From positions 3,038,001-3,102,000 of the forward strand of contig JAPVLO010000097.1 of assembly GCA_027257055.1 (NCBI GenBank): 64,000 bases of DNA, given 5' to 3'. Under the pieces are notes generated by a model that was not told the DNA's origin, searched no databases, and saw only the letters and a program-made list of their open reading frames with translations. The position numbers and the translations under genes are program-made. Below are positions 11,097 through 22,560 of the stretch, piece by piece (positions within the stretch are counted from its first letter, which is position 1; each line of letters begins with the position of its first letter). The stretch is from Cephalopachus bancanus (lineage: Eukaryota; Chordata; Mammalia; Primates; Tarsiidae).

Positions 11097-11330
11097 TTTT
11101 ATTTATTTTATTTTTATTATAAAGATAGGTGTACAAACAGCAATTATGCAGGTACCCTTTTTGATAAGGTGTGCCCTTCCTTCCCCTAGCAGTTTCCCTC
11201 AACTGCCTATCTCCTCCCCCCACAGTTTCCCACTACTGCCAATCCCTTTCTTATAGTATTACAATTGTTCAAGGTCCGCTTATGAGTAAGAACATATGAT
11301 ACTCTATTCTTTGTTTCTGTGACAGATCCT
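11097..11330 (-). mobile_element. L1 3' UTR fragment (reverse), younger type
   Basis: GCAGGTACCCTTTTTGATAAGGTGTGCCC and the two neighbouring CAGTTTCC...ACTGCC units match the reverse 3' UTR seen at 7540-7690. Severely 5'-truncated: only about 230 bp remain. Confidence 0.88.
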
Positions 11331-11554
11331 CTTTTATATTTCTTCCTTCTATAGCTCTAATGATCCCACTTTTTAGAGCAGTTTGACTTTCTTGATAGCA
11401 TAACCTGTGTCTATAACTACCTAATCTTTATGTTTCTCAAAAGTACACTAAACATTGACACAATAAAGGACAATCACACTATGTTCTGCCTGCTTGTCAC
11501 CACAGTTGGGGTCCTGAGGGCAGGGAAGGTGGGGGCGGGGGAAAAACAGGCAAA

Positions 11555-11945
11555 ACTCTTCTGAACGTTTATCTAAGCAAGCATTGAGTACTAAGACCTC
11601 AAATGCACAAGCAAGAAACACATAAATAGACAAAGGGGACTTAATTAAACTAAAAAGCTCTGCACAAAAAAATAAACAACCAAGAATGAACAGAAAACCT
11701 GAAGAACTGGAAGAAAATGTTTGCAAACTATGCAATTGACAGGGAATTCATATCTTGAATCTATAAGGAACTCAAACAACTCAACAGAAACAACAACAAC
11801 AAATAACCTCTTCAAAAAGTGGACAAAAGACATGATAGATATTTTTCAAAAGAAGACATACAAATGACTAACAAGCACATGAAAAAATGCTCAACATCAC
11901 TAATTATCAGAGAAAGCAAATTAGAACCAAATGAGATACGATTTT
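11555..11945 (+). mobile_element. L1 ORF2 3' fragment (forward)
   Basis: Resembles the C-terminal ORF2 coding region: AAACTAAAAAGCTCTGCACA, GAAAATGTTTGCAAACTATGCAA, TATAAGGAACTCAAACAACTCAACAG, AAAGAAGACATACAAATGACTAACAAGCACATGAAAAAATGCTCAACATCACTAATTATCAG. Reading frames are broken. It stops abruptly at both ends. Confidence 0.85.
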
Positions 11946-12905
11946 TCATAATATCTTTCAGATTATTATTCTTCCTTTAGTGCCTTAACTATTTCTGGTC
12001 TTTAGTTCTGTTGTACACATGTTGAAAGAATTTATTTTGCAATGTATAAAATAAAATATGAAAAGCCATGGATATTTTCACTAGTCACAAAAGACAAAGT
12101 AAGTTTAATATTAGAAAATTCATTAATGTAATTGATAATATTAACATTTTGAAGTGAAAATAGCATTTATAAAGTTCAACATTCTTCATTGGAAGGGTTC
12201 AACACAGGGATAACTTTTTAAAAAGTTTACAGTAGAATTATCCTGAACACCACCTCATCATAACATTTTCAACACATTAGCCCCAGGGTCCAAAATTACC
12301 AGCACCAACTTTCTCTTTTTATTTCTTCTTATGATGACCTTACAGTTTTTATTTTTTTATGCAAGAAACTGAATTCTTGCAAATTTAGCACATTTATAGA
12401 GACTAGAACTAGAACTCTCCTTTATTTTGTATTTCCCCCTCTTTTTTTTTCTTGAAATAACTGACTTTTTTTTCTATTATTTTCTAAGGTCCAATCTTCT
12501 CAAAGAATCAACTAATGATTTTTTTCTTTTCTTCATGTTTGTTTTGTACTTTATTTCTGTTCTGTTTTTATTACTTTCTTCTACTTCCTTTTGATTTATT
12601 ATTTTGGGAGACTTATAAACACAAAGCTTAGATCATTGATTTTTTCATCCTTTTTTGTTGCAAGTGTTTTATTCCCTCTTTGGTCCATGAGGCTTTTAAA
12701 ATTATATTTCTGTATTTCTAAAGTTTGCATTATCTCTAGTTCTATTTTTCCTTAGTTTCTAACTAAATAATGTAATCTGTATAATTAAAATTATATAAAA
12801 ACATTTGACTTACTTTGTTTCCTACTAAGGATATATGTACTTAAAATGTGTATTCTACAGTTATACATAATATAAGATTCTGTATGTTTATATGTCCATT
12901 AAAAT

Positions 12906-12907
<2 letters not shown>

Positions 12908-12976
<69 letters not shown>
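12908..12976. repeat. (TC)n followed by (TA)n microsatellite
   Basis: About 20 TC units (12908-12947) pass directly into about 14 TA units (12948-12976). Confidence 0.98.
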
Positions 12977-12979
<3 letters not shown>

Positions 12980-13440
12980 ATATATACATATTCAAACTTC
13001 TTGCCTAATAACAGAAATAGTTCTGCAGGAATCTCCTATTTTGCTTACAGGTTTCTAAATTTCTCCAGTAATTTTGGTTATTTCTACTTTTTGATTGAAC
13101 CTATTTTAATAAAAACTATATATTTAAAATTACTATTTAATTCTCATTAAACATTTTTATCTATCAATTTCTTTATCTAATCTAGTTATTGATCTTACAA
13201 AGTTTCAGAAATTAATATTGCCAACTAATTTTTTTCCTAGTGCTTTCTTACTTTATATTGTTCCAGTCTTTAAACATCACTCTTCATTCTGAGTTCTTCA
13301 GATTAAGGTAATTCTCTTATAAACTGCATATAGCTAGATTTTAAAATATCTTATATAACAACCTGCATTTAAACTCACATTTTTGGAATTGTTGTTGGGT
13401 TTTTTTGTCAGGCTAGCTAATACATTTACATTGATTCTTA

Positions 13441-13560
13441 CAACCCTCTTATTATTTCCTCTTCTCCTGCTGCTCCTTCTTCCTCTTCATCTTCCTCTTC
13501 TTCTCTCTTCTCTTCCTTCTTTTCCTCTTTTTTTTTGCATTTCACCTTTAATTTCTTTGT
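13441..13560. repeat. Polypyrimidine tract
   Basis: Imperfect CTT/CCT-rich run (TTCCTCTTCTCCTGCTGCTCC...), almost free of purines for about 100 bp on this strand. Confidence 0.85.
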
Positions 13561-13600
13561 TTTCTTTCTTTTTGAAGCTTTTGCTTATGTCATGATGTCA

Positions 13601-15735
13601 TAATAAATTTAAAAGTCAATGAAATGAGAAAAATAATTACTGAATACCCTGTTTAACACACTTTCCCAGAATATTGACTCTTTTCATTGCCTTTAAGATT
13701 TTTTACAGTTTATAAATTGGTGAAAACTATTTGGAATAAAAATTGCTTCATAGAAATGTGAATAGCTTTTGGTGGGTAATTTATCATTACTGTGTAAATA
13801 TTAACCAAATTTGCATCAATTAGTGAATAATTTTGAATAAATTTGAATATTTCTGATTTATCTCTGTGTGTGATAAATTATTCTTTGAACTAGTTATTAA
13901 TACCTTATTGATGGCCCTCTAAATTAATACATTAAATAAAATCTTCAACATATTCATCTTATAATTCTATGAGAGTCATGAATTACTTTCTTAAAAATTT
14001 ATTTTTTAGAAATGTAAATGGCATAAGATGGATAATTTCCAAAGAAAATATTGCCTATACTTATGCCAAACAAAGTAAGGAGTCTAAGTTTTGAAGGTTT
14101 TTTTTTTTTTGTTTACACATAAAAAACTATTATGACTAATAACTTCTAAAAATCTGATAGGAGGATTAGCAAACCATGGAAACACTAGAAAATACATTCT
14201 GTCTGTAAACAAAATAATCCTGTGCCATTTTACTAAATTAAAAAATAACAGCCAGGTAAAACATTTTTGGTTACTTTGAAATATCTATGCATTTAGCCAA
14301 AATAAGTACTCTGAAACTTTTATATATTTTGAAACATACCCTGTATACCCATATTTGTAACAACCTCATATCCTCTCATGACTCACTGAAAGGTGATTAC
14401 AAATAAATATTTCCTAGTGAGAGTGGATGTAGGGTTTAGGAAAAACAAAAACTGCAATTCAAAGATGAAATCTTTATTTAATACACAGATTCTACAAAAT
14501 ACCTGGCACATTAACAAGTGAAAATTGACCCCTATGTGAAAAGCTAGGTATACATAACAAAAAGAAAACACACCTCTTTTGACTGTTTGTGGGAGAATGG
14601 ATTTAAATCATCAAGCAAGTGGTTTGTGAATGAAATGGAGGATAAGGAAAATAAGGGAATTTTTTATTGGCTTGCAAATAAATCAATTTACTTTGTCAAT
14701 TATAGACACAGGTTTATGAACAAATTAAAAGCAAATGGTTTAGAAAGCCATCGGAATTGTCTTAGAATATTAGCCTAAAACTTATTTAATTATGATTTAT
14801 ATACAAAATCTTTTAGAAAAAATTCACATCAATAATAGAATATATAGTCTGATTCTCTTGAGATAGGGAGCCATACAATACTTCTCTTTAGTTTTCTCAA
14901 AGCTCTTGATTTAACAGAGTAAACAAGGTTTAAGTACAAACCTAAAGGCAGCTTAATCTTACAATCATTTCCCCTCATGCTGCAGGCTTATATTTTAGCT
15001 TTATTCATTACAGCCCTAAAGCTTCTGCTTTCTAAATGTATAGGTTAGAGAAAGTACCTTGGAGCTCACCTGTTCAAGATTAATAATATCACTCCAAGAA
15101 GATTAGAGCTATTACTCTTCCTGACCTGTTCCAAATGGTACAAATGGGATTTTAAGGATGATGTCTGTTCAGAGAGCCAACGGAGTGATGAGGTACAGGG
15201 GATAGTTACCCTGAGGAATCAGGAAAGATAGACTGCTAAGGTTGTACCGATGATACACCATTAGCTTTAGCTATTATCCAAAGAAAAGATTATGGCTATA
15301 AATAAATTCATCCAGGCCTTTAATGCAATGGACAGGCAGACCAATGGATAGACAGGCCAGAAACAACATAACCATTATTTTAAAAGAGAGCCTTAGGCTA
15401 AGTTTGCAGGTGTAACAGATTGAATTCTAGCCAATGTGATTGAATTTGAAATCTTAAAAATATCAATTTATTATTTTAAAAAATAATTTCTTAGAAATTA
15501 TCTGTGCTTGCCTTATTTTTAGACTATCATGATTCTGATTGTAAAGCCTAGGGTGTTCTACTTATCTAATTAAAACTCCTTTGTGACCGATTCAAAGTAA
15601 CATTCAATAATGCACAAATAGGTAAATTTGTATGTGGAATGCATATGCACACACACATGTGCATCCTACACGCATTTAAAAAAAAATCCTGCACAGTGAC
15701 TTTTTACTATTAAGCAATTAAATAATAACATTGAT
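13601..15735. other. No recognisable feature
   Basis: AT-rich sequence with stops in all frames. I recognise no repeat family and no gene structure. Confidence 0.5.
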
Positions 15736-15739
15736 AATA

Positions 15740-15880
15740 AATTAATAATTGATATGCATGCCATACATTTTGGTACATACATTTTATGCTTTAATTTATT
15801 TGATTCTCACAACAGTGCAGCAATTACTCGTTTTGAAGACAAAGACATTGAGTTTCCAGAAGAAGTAGTAACCTGTTTTT
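15740..15880 (-). mobile_element. MIR fragment
   Basis: TTTAATTTATTTGATTCTCACAACAGTG followed by GAAGACAAAGACATTGAGTTTCCAGAAGAAGTAGTAACCTG matches the MIR core read in reverse (TCTCACAACA...GAGGAAACTGAG...AGTAACTTG pattern). Confidence 0.65.
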
Positions 15881-15904
15881 TCTTCCCCTCTTAAGTGATG
15901 TAAC

Positions 15905-16255
15905 CTATACTCGTTAAAAATCTCTTCAAGTCCTCCTTGTAATTCTGGTTCTTCATAATTTTTTCAGGAACATCTTCCTGATCCCTAAAAAGGTGCATTT
16001 GCTGTCTGAACACATCTTCTATAGGGATTACCTTCTTCAAGTTAGATTTTATAAAACATTTAAGAATATACTATGAAAAAAATCTTCAAATATGTAATAG
16101 GCCTCATTTATATTGATATATTGATTATTTATTGTTTTTTACTCTGTCCTCACTAAAATGAATGCTTGTAATACCATAACTTCAGCACCTGAAACCCAGT
16201 GCCTGAAACTTAGTTGCAGTTGATACATACTTATTAAATGAATTAGTGAATGGAA
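15905..16255 (+). mobile_element. L2 LINE 3' end
   Basis: TCAAGTCCTCCTTGTAATTC and GAACATCTTCCTGATCCC resemble the L2 ORF end. ACTCTGTCCTCACTAAAATGAATGC, CAGTGCCTGAAACTTAGTTG and TACTTATTAAATGAATTAGTGAATG match the L2 3' terminus. Confidence 0.7.
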
Positions 16256-18105
16256 TAATTGACATAGAATTACTAATTAAATAAACAATAAAAAATAGGT
16301 CATGAAAATAATAAAGGAAAGCTATAATTCAATAAAAATGTCTGCTTTTTAGACCTAATGAATGGTTGAATAATGATCTATTAACAAAAAATGTGGCACA
16401 AGAAAGAAAGGTCACTATTGGAAAAAGAGAGAGCTGAGGAGAACACTTTTTGATATATTGACTTTAAGGTATCTATGAGATATTTTGTAGAATGATTTTC
16501 AATAGGATTATTATAAAGGAACAGTTGGAGCTCAAGGGATGAGTTTAACCTGGAGAGGAAGATTTGTGCATCGATGGAGAAGTCTGGGGAGTGCATGTAA
16601 ACACTGACAGTGGAGTGAAAGCTGAAACAGATGAAAAGTGTTGACAGAATCCTGCAGACTCACACCGCATCAGGGCTAAGCAAAGAAGGAGTGGACAGAC
16701 TTGAATGCTAGGGTATTTTTTAAAAAATATGATCCAGATTTCTTTGCTTCAGTTGAACTTATTTTTTCAATCTTAATGTTTAATTGTCATCCATTACAAT
16801 ACCCCCAAATGTCATAGATGTCAATTTTTCTATTTCTAAATGTATTGACACAAAGAAAAGAAATGTAGGTGGATTGTGAAGGGGAATATTAATCGTTTTT
16901 CTGGCTAATTAAGTACTCTGATTCTTCTCAATCTGTTCTGTGGTTTCAAGGTTTTTATTATATCAGTTTTGATAAATACTTAAATCTTTCACATAGAATA
17001 CTTCAAAATATAATTATTATAGAAATATGAAGAGTGGATGTATGTTTTTTAAAACTTTAAAACTATGCAAATAAATGAAAATTATTAGCCAAGAGTATTA
17101 CAAGGCATTTTCTACTTATAAACCTTAATTTATGTAGAAATAAGTCAAAAGCATACAGTGACAAGATGACACTTCTCAACCAGTTGAAGATGATTATATT
17201 TTTCTGTTATTTAGTACTGTCTAAAGCTAGATTCGGTTTTTCAGCCTATGGAGCTTAGTATGTGACTATGACATCAAATAATATTGAAAAAGGTTATTAT
17301 CCAGCAAAAAAGTATGATAAAAAATTCATTTTCTATCCACATTACTTATTACCTTTAGAAAATATTTTCAAGAATTTTTACATATTTCTGTTATTTTGTA
17401 ATTTAGTTCATATTTTGTTCCTAAGTTGTATGCATGCATATGTGTACATTTTTCTATAATACATTCAGACAAAATAATCATACATTGGCAAGGCATATAA
17501 TAGCAGCAAAAAAATGCAAGAAGTAAAAGAATGATGAAATAAACATATAATAGCACAGTTCCCTCAATAAGGCAAGTGTTACTTAACTATTAGATTTAAA
17601 TCATAAGAACCTATCCCAAATTAGATGTCTTTAACTTATCTGATATTGTGTGAAGTCTGTTGGTATACAGTTTTCAATCAACTCAAATACCTAAGCCTGA
17701 TTCCAAAATAGTAGTGTTTTTAAAAGATAGCTACAATGCCAAATCCTTATAACAAGAATATAATAATACTCTGAAAGTGTCATGCATTATCTAAATGTCA
17801 CCTCTTAAAAATACTGCTAGGTCTTTGTTATAGAGTGCATTCCTCCTGAGATAGAAAAGATAATCAAGTTCAGATTGAGTTTAAAGAATGGCAGGCATTG
17901 ATTTTCATTTTAGAAATAAAGAAACCAGGGCAGGTAACATGTTGGTAAGAGAAATGGAAGCTTGGCTCCAGTACTATGGGAAGATGGCCTGTAGGGCTGG
18001 GGATGTTACGGTTATCAATCCCATCAGCTTCTGTTAAATAACAATGTTTTTATCTGAATTGAGAAGAATTTATTTGGATATCATATAGCTATCACTTAAT
18101 ACATG
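16256..18105. other. No recognisable feature
   Basis: Mostly AT-rich single-copy-looking DNA. A weak MIR-like stretch (GAAATAAAGAAACCAGGGCAGGTAACATG) lies near 17920. No coding signal. Confidence 0.45.
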
Positions 18106-18109
18106 TAAG

Positions 18110-18325
18110 TTTTTGTTCAGTACCTACAGTGCATGAGATACCACGTTTGCAAAATTTGTGTATATTTATAACTTGCTTTTTACTCTAGAATTGTAAAGAG
18201 ACTCCTATGGATAACTTATTAATGAGAAAGCAGAGGCATAAAGAGAAAGAGGCTTGAAGATTACACAGCTGGTAGAAGATACTTTGTACCAAAATCATTT
18301 GATACTCTGCCCTATAATCTTTCAT
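18110..18325 (-). mobile_element. MIR (MIR3-like)
   Basis: GAGAAAGCAGAGGCATAAAGAGAAAGAGGCTTGAAGATTACACAGCTGGTAGAAG matches the MIR core (GAAACTGAGGC...CACACAGCTAGTAAG), followed by a diverged flank. Confidence 0.75.
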
Positions 18326-18828
18326 TATTTTTGTAATTGTTTCTTTTTTCTAATTGACTGATAAAAGTGAGCTATTCTGGAATTCTAATAAAGTGGAAGA
18401 TTGAAATACTAAAGTGTATTTCCTTGATTTTTTTTTTACTTGTTTTTCTAGCCACATTAATTACTTAATATATTAAAGAATATGGTAATATGGTTAAATA
18501 TTTTATCTTTCCCTTATTTATTGTATCATCTTCTTAATAGCTTTTGTTTGTTTCATTTTTTCCAATTTTTTCATGGTGGAACCAAATTTATATTATTAAT
18601 TAAGAGATGATATTTATTCACTTGTTCATTTAGTCACTTATCAAACTTAAATAAAGCAACTAAAACATGTCAAGATGTCACAGGGTGAAATAATGAGGAT
18701 AACAGTGTGACTGATGTGATAGTGCCTACTGCAGAGAGAAGGGATAAATAGTCACAGAATTCGGTGTAATATTACAACCATTGTTAAGTTCTAAAAAGGA
18801 GATGAACTGATGGGAGCAAATACAGGGC

Positions 18829-19171
18829 GCTATGTTCTGAAGGTTTGAGTCCCCCCACTTATATGTTGAAATCTTAGTACCCAATGTGATGATTTTTGGA
18901 GGTGGGACATTTTGAAGCTAATTAGGTCACAAGAGCAGCAACCTATGAATGTGATTAAAAGGTTCCCAGAGAGATATCTTGCTCCTTCTATCTTGTGGGA
19001 ACACAGTAAAAAGATGGAAAATCTATAAACCAGGAAGTAGGTCTTTTTCAGCTATAGAGTCTAATAGCACCTTGACCTTAGACTTCTCAGACTCCAGAAT
19101 TAGTAGAGTACAAATCTGTTGTTTATAAGCAGTATATGGTAGTTTGTTATAATAGTCTGAATGAATAAGAT
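18829..19171 (+). mobile_element. MLT1-type MaLR LTR (sense)
   Basis: Full-length-looking LTR: CTATGTTCTGAAGGTTTGAGTCCCCCC, TTGAAATCTTAGTACCCAATGTGATG, GGAGGTGGGACATTTTG, ACCAGGAAGTAGG, and an end with TCTGTTGTTTATAAGCAGTATATGGTAGTTTGTTATAA...GAATGAATAAGA. No internal region is attached (solo LTR). Confidence 0.88.
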
Positions 19172-19299
19172 ATTTGAAGGAACTATGCTTTTTTATTGTG
19201 GGTCAAGAACGCTTCTGTGAAGAAGTGATGGAGACCCTAATGATGAAGAGAATTTTTTAAAATGTTGGTAAGTTAAAATTAAATTAAGACAGAAGAGTA

Positions 19300-19591
19300 G
19301 CCGGGCTCGGTGGCTCAGCCTGTAATCCCGCGCCTTTGGGAGGCTGAGATGAGTGGATTGCCTGAGCCCGCGGGTTCAAGACCCGCCTGGGCAGCGAGAC
19401 CTCATCTCTACAATAAATCAAAAAATCAGTCGGGCGTGGTAGCGCATGCCTGTAATTCCGGTTACTTGGAAGGCTGAGGCGGAAGGATCGCCGGAGCCCA
19501 ACAGGTCGAGACTGCGGTGGCCGGAAGCGGCCACTGCACTCCAGTCTGGGTGACAGAGTGAGACTCCAACTCAAAAAAAAAAAAAAAAAAA
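19300..19591 (+). mobile_element. Alu, young local type (forward)
   Basis: GCCGGGCTCGGTGGCTCAGCC start, CTACAATAAATCAAAAAATCAG in the linker, GTCTGGGTGACAGAGTGAGACTCCAACTC and an A tail. Well preserved. Confidence 0.97.
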
Positions 19592-19599
19592 CTGAATTA

Positions 19600-20035
19600 A
19601 AAGAGAGGAAGAGTGAAAGGAGATTTCCAAGATGCTACCAGCTTACATAAGAACTTTGGTCTTGAGTAGGAGATGGGCAACATACTGTATATTAAGATTG
19701 AAAAATGTCCATGTGATGACTGACTTGGAAAATAAGGAGAATTAAGACTGTAAGATCACATTCAACAGGCAGGTAAAAGTTAGGGGACTACAACATATAG
19801 ATTAGAATTATGGTTTTATTATTAAAGTATCATAAAAGTAAAAACAAAATAGTATTTTTTCTCTTTAAATTTACTCCATTGTGAGGAAAGTTGATTTAAC
19901 AAAGACCAGAATGTATGCAGTTAGAAATATATTCACTTAGTCAATTATAGTAGCCTGGGATACCTTGGCATTATGTCAGAGACTATACAAGGTATAAGAT
20001 GTTACCCTTATTGCATTCTAACAAGTTAGCCTAAA

Positions 20036-20093
<58 letters not shown>

Positions 20094-21150
20094 CTTTAAG
20101 CTTTCTGGATCAGACAGGTATTTTTTTATTCACAGCAAAATGAAATATCCAGAGCAATACCTTAGTTTTCATTTATTAAGCTCCAATACCTTAGTTTCAT
20201 TTATCTGTGGTAAAAGCCAGATATTACCCTGAATATGCAGTGGGTTGCACACAGGATAAAAACTCTAAAGTTAGAACCAGAAGTTAGAGGAAGGAGAAAA
20301 AAAATACCTATTAAGCAAATTTATTCCAGGGAAGAAAAGCAAAGTGCCACCATACTTATTACCCTGGAATGTGAGTAAATGTTTCCATGGAAAGAAAGTA
20401 TGGCTTTCTGTCTTGAAATATCCTAGGTATCTCTATCTTTAAGGATACTATACTATCTTTAACTTCTAAAGCTTTCTGTTACACAATCTTTAGTAGTACC
20501 TTTGCTTAGAAGATTCGAAAAAAATTGCTAAACTTATGAAGAATTATTTCCCAAAATGTTATGTCTTAAAATTATCTCCCAGAGACATTTCTGTAAATGG
20601 AAGTTAACTTAAGTAACCTTAAATAATACAGATCTCTGAGAAAGAGTAATAGACAAGCATGAATGGATTATGCTATACTTTTAAAGTATAGTACAGATCA
20701 TGAGCATGTTAGCTGTCTGAGAAAATAGAATTTGTTATAGGTATCTGTTACTGTATAGCAAACTACCCAAAACAACCTATGATTTTGCTTGGCATTTTCT
20801 ACATCATGAATTCAGGAAGATGCCACTACGTGGTACATTACTGATCTACCTGGTGTTAGCTGAAATAACTAAGAATAAAAATTTCTGTTTCCAAAATGGC
20901 TAAATGTTTCATATTTCTGATTCTTCAAATCTCTTTGGCCTCTCATTTCATATGATTACTCCTTCTCCAGGGTCTTTCCTTGTGACTTTGGTATTTGACA
21001 ACAGTTGTCTCAATGTAGACTTCTAACTTAAAAAGGATTTCTCCCAGAACAAGCATTTAATTGAGGATTTCTCAGTGGAAAGATAAGACAAGTTGTGTGA
21101 TCATCTTTAATCTGCATTGTTTATAAACATTAATAATAATTCCATAAAGA
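19600..21150. other. No recognisable feature except a GT microsatellite
   Basis: AT-rich DNA. At 20130-20205 the segment CAATACCTTAGTTTYCATTTAT occurs twice about 37 bp apart, a small local duplication. No gene seen. Confidence 0.5.
20037..20092. repeat. (GT)n microsatellite
   Basis: Uninterrupted GT repeat of about 27 units. Confidence 0.99.
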
Positions 21151-21670
21151 AGAGTATATTAGTTCTCTATTGCTGCCATAGTGAATGATCAGAAATTATG
21201 TAGTATAAAACACATGCACATATTACCTCACTGTCGTGTAAGTCAAACTCCCAGACAGTCTTGACTAGTACTATGGTTATGGTCTTGAAAGGCCAAAACC
21301 AAGTTGTCAGTTCATCTGCATTCTTCTTTGGAGGGTCCAAGAGAGTCCACTTTAAAATTTATTCAGCTTTTTGAAAGAATTCATTTCCTTCTCATTCCTT
21401 TCATGTGTTCCTAAGCCAGAAAAGGCATTTGGGATTTTTCTAGCTTTCCCCGCTGCAGAGTCTCAGGGACTTGCTCCTCTACCCCTGACTGGAAGAAAGC
21501 TCTACTTTTATGAGTTTATGTGAATACACAAGACCCACTCAGATAATCTAGGATAATCTCCCTGTTTTAAGATCAACTGACAAGTAACTGTACTGAGTTA
21601 AATTGTGTCTTTCTAAAATTTACGTCTACTCAGAACTGCAAAATTTAGTCAAATTGAAAATAGATCCTGT

Positions 21671-22038
21671 TATGGATTGCATGTTTGTATTCTCCCAAAA
21701 TTCATACGTTGAAGTCCTACCACCCAATGTGATGGTATTTGGGGTAAGACTCTCAGTACGTAATTAAGTTTAGATACAGACATGAGAATGAAGTCCTCAT
21801 GATGGAATTAGCATTCTTTTAAGAGGAGAAAAAGGTCAGAGCAATTTGTCTATTGCCTTGTGAGGATATGGCAAGAAGCAGTTATCTGAGAGCTAGAAAG
21901 TGGACCCTCACCAGGAATTAAATCAGCGGGCATCTTGATTTGGACTTCTAGTCTCTAGACTGTGAGAAATAAATAAATGCGGCTTGTTTAAACCATCCAG
22001 TTTATGACATTTTGCTATAGCAATCTGAGCAGATTAAA
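21671..22038 (+). mobile_element. MLT1-type LTR (sense)
   Basis: TATGGATTGCATGTTTGTATTCTCCCAAAATTCATACGTTGAAGTCC at the start and GACTGTGAGAAATAAATAAATGCGG...TTTATGACATTTTGCTATAGCAATCTGAGCAGATTA at the end. Complete-looking solo LTR. Confidence 0.9.
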
Positions 22039-22059
22039 AAGGGCTTTTGCTGACACTGT

Positions 22060-22440
22060 TAGGAAAGCTAAGATGAGGTCATATTGAATTAGAGTAAGCC
22101 CTAAATTCTATAAATCTGGTGTCTTTATTAGAAGAGTAGAGGAGACACAGACAGGCACAGAAAGAATGCTATGTGATGACCAAGGCAGAGATTGAAAAGA
22201 TGCAGTTGCAAGCCAAAGAATGCCAAGAATTGCCAGTAACAACCAGAACCTAGAAAAAGGGAAGAACAAATTATTCTCTAGAGCCCTAAGAGGGAGCATA
22301 ATTCTACCAACATTGACTTCAGACAGCTAGTTCCAGGATTGTGTGAAAATAAACTTCTATTGTTTTAAGCCACTAAATTTGTGCTAATTTGTTATGGCAA
22401 CTAGGTTTGTGTACATTTGTTACGGTCACCTAGGAAACTA
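22060..22440 (+). mobile_element. MLT1-type LTR, another subfamily (5' part missing)
   Basis: TAGAGGAGACACAGACAGGCACAGAAAGAATGCTATGTGATGACC, CAAGCCAAAGAATGCCAAGAATTGCC and CCCTAAGAGGGAGCATAATTCTACC match the MLT1D/E-like middle. The end reads AAACTTCTATTGTTTTAAGCCACTAAATTTG. A second partial end (GTTACGGTCACCTAGGAAACTAGCAC) follows. Confidence 0.8.
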
Positions 22441-22560
22441 GCACAGTAACCTTAATTACATCTGCCAAGTCCACTTTGCCATGTAATATGACATATTCAT
22501 GACCGTGACTCCAGGGTACAAAGGTCCGGGAACCAAAATTCTGTCTACTACACTCTCTCC

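Larger units (their letters stand above)
12440..13600 (-). mobile_element. Ancient L1M fragment (reverse), ORF2 5' region
   Basis: T-rich sequence with the pattern of reverse L1 endonuclease-region coding, such as TTTTGCTTTTATTACTTTCTTCTACTTCC-like runs at 12560-12600 and ACTGCATATAGCTAGATTTT at 13324. Strongly diverged and interrupted by the microsatellite at 12908. The assignment rests on overall resemblance. Confidence 0.5.
21155..22560 (-). mobile_element. Antisense MaLR-like LTR split by two further LTRs
   Basis: ATTAGTTCTCTATTGCTGCCATAGTGAATGATCAGAAATTATG near 21159 is a typical reverse MLT1-family 3' end. Its continuation (TTAATTACATCTGCCAAGTCCACTTTGCCATGTAATATGACATATTCATGACC) appears only after 22440. 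The 840 bp between 21600 and 22440 holds two forward LTRs, giving an insertion order. Confidence 0.65.

Noticed and set aside
12848..13150. 100-codon frame across the TC/TA microsatellite
   Set aside because: The residues are mostly from dinucleotide repeats (LSLSLS…YIYIYI), so this is an artefact.
20037..20092. GT repeat as a Z-DNA regulatory element
   Set aside because: An ordinary microsatellite with no promoter or gene near it.
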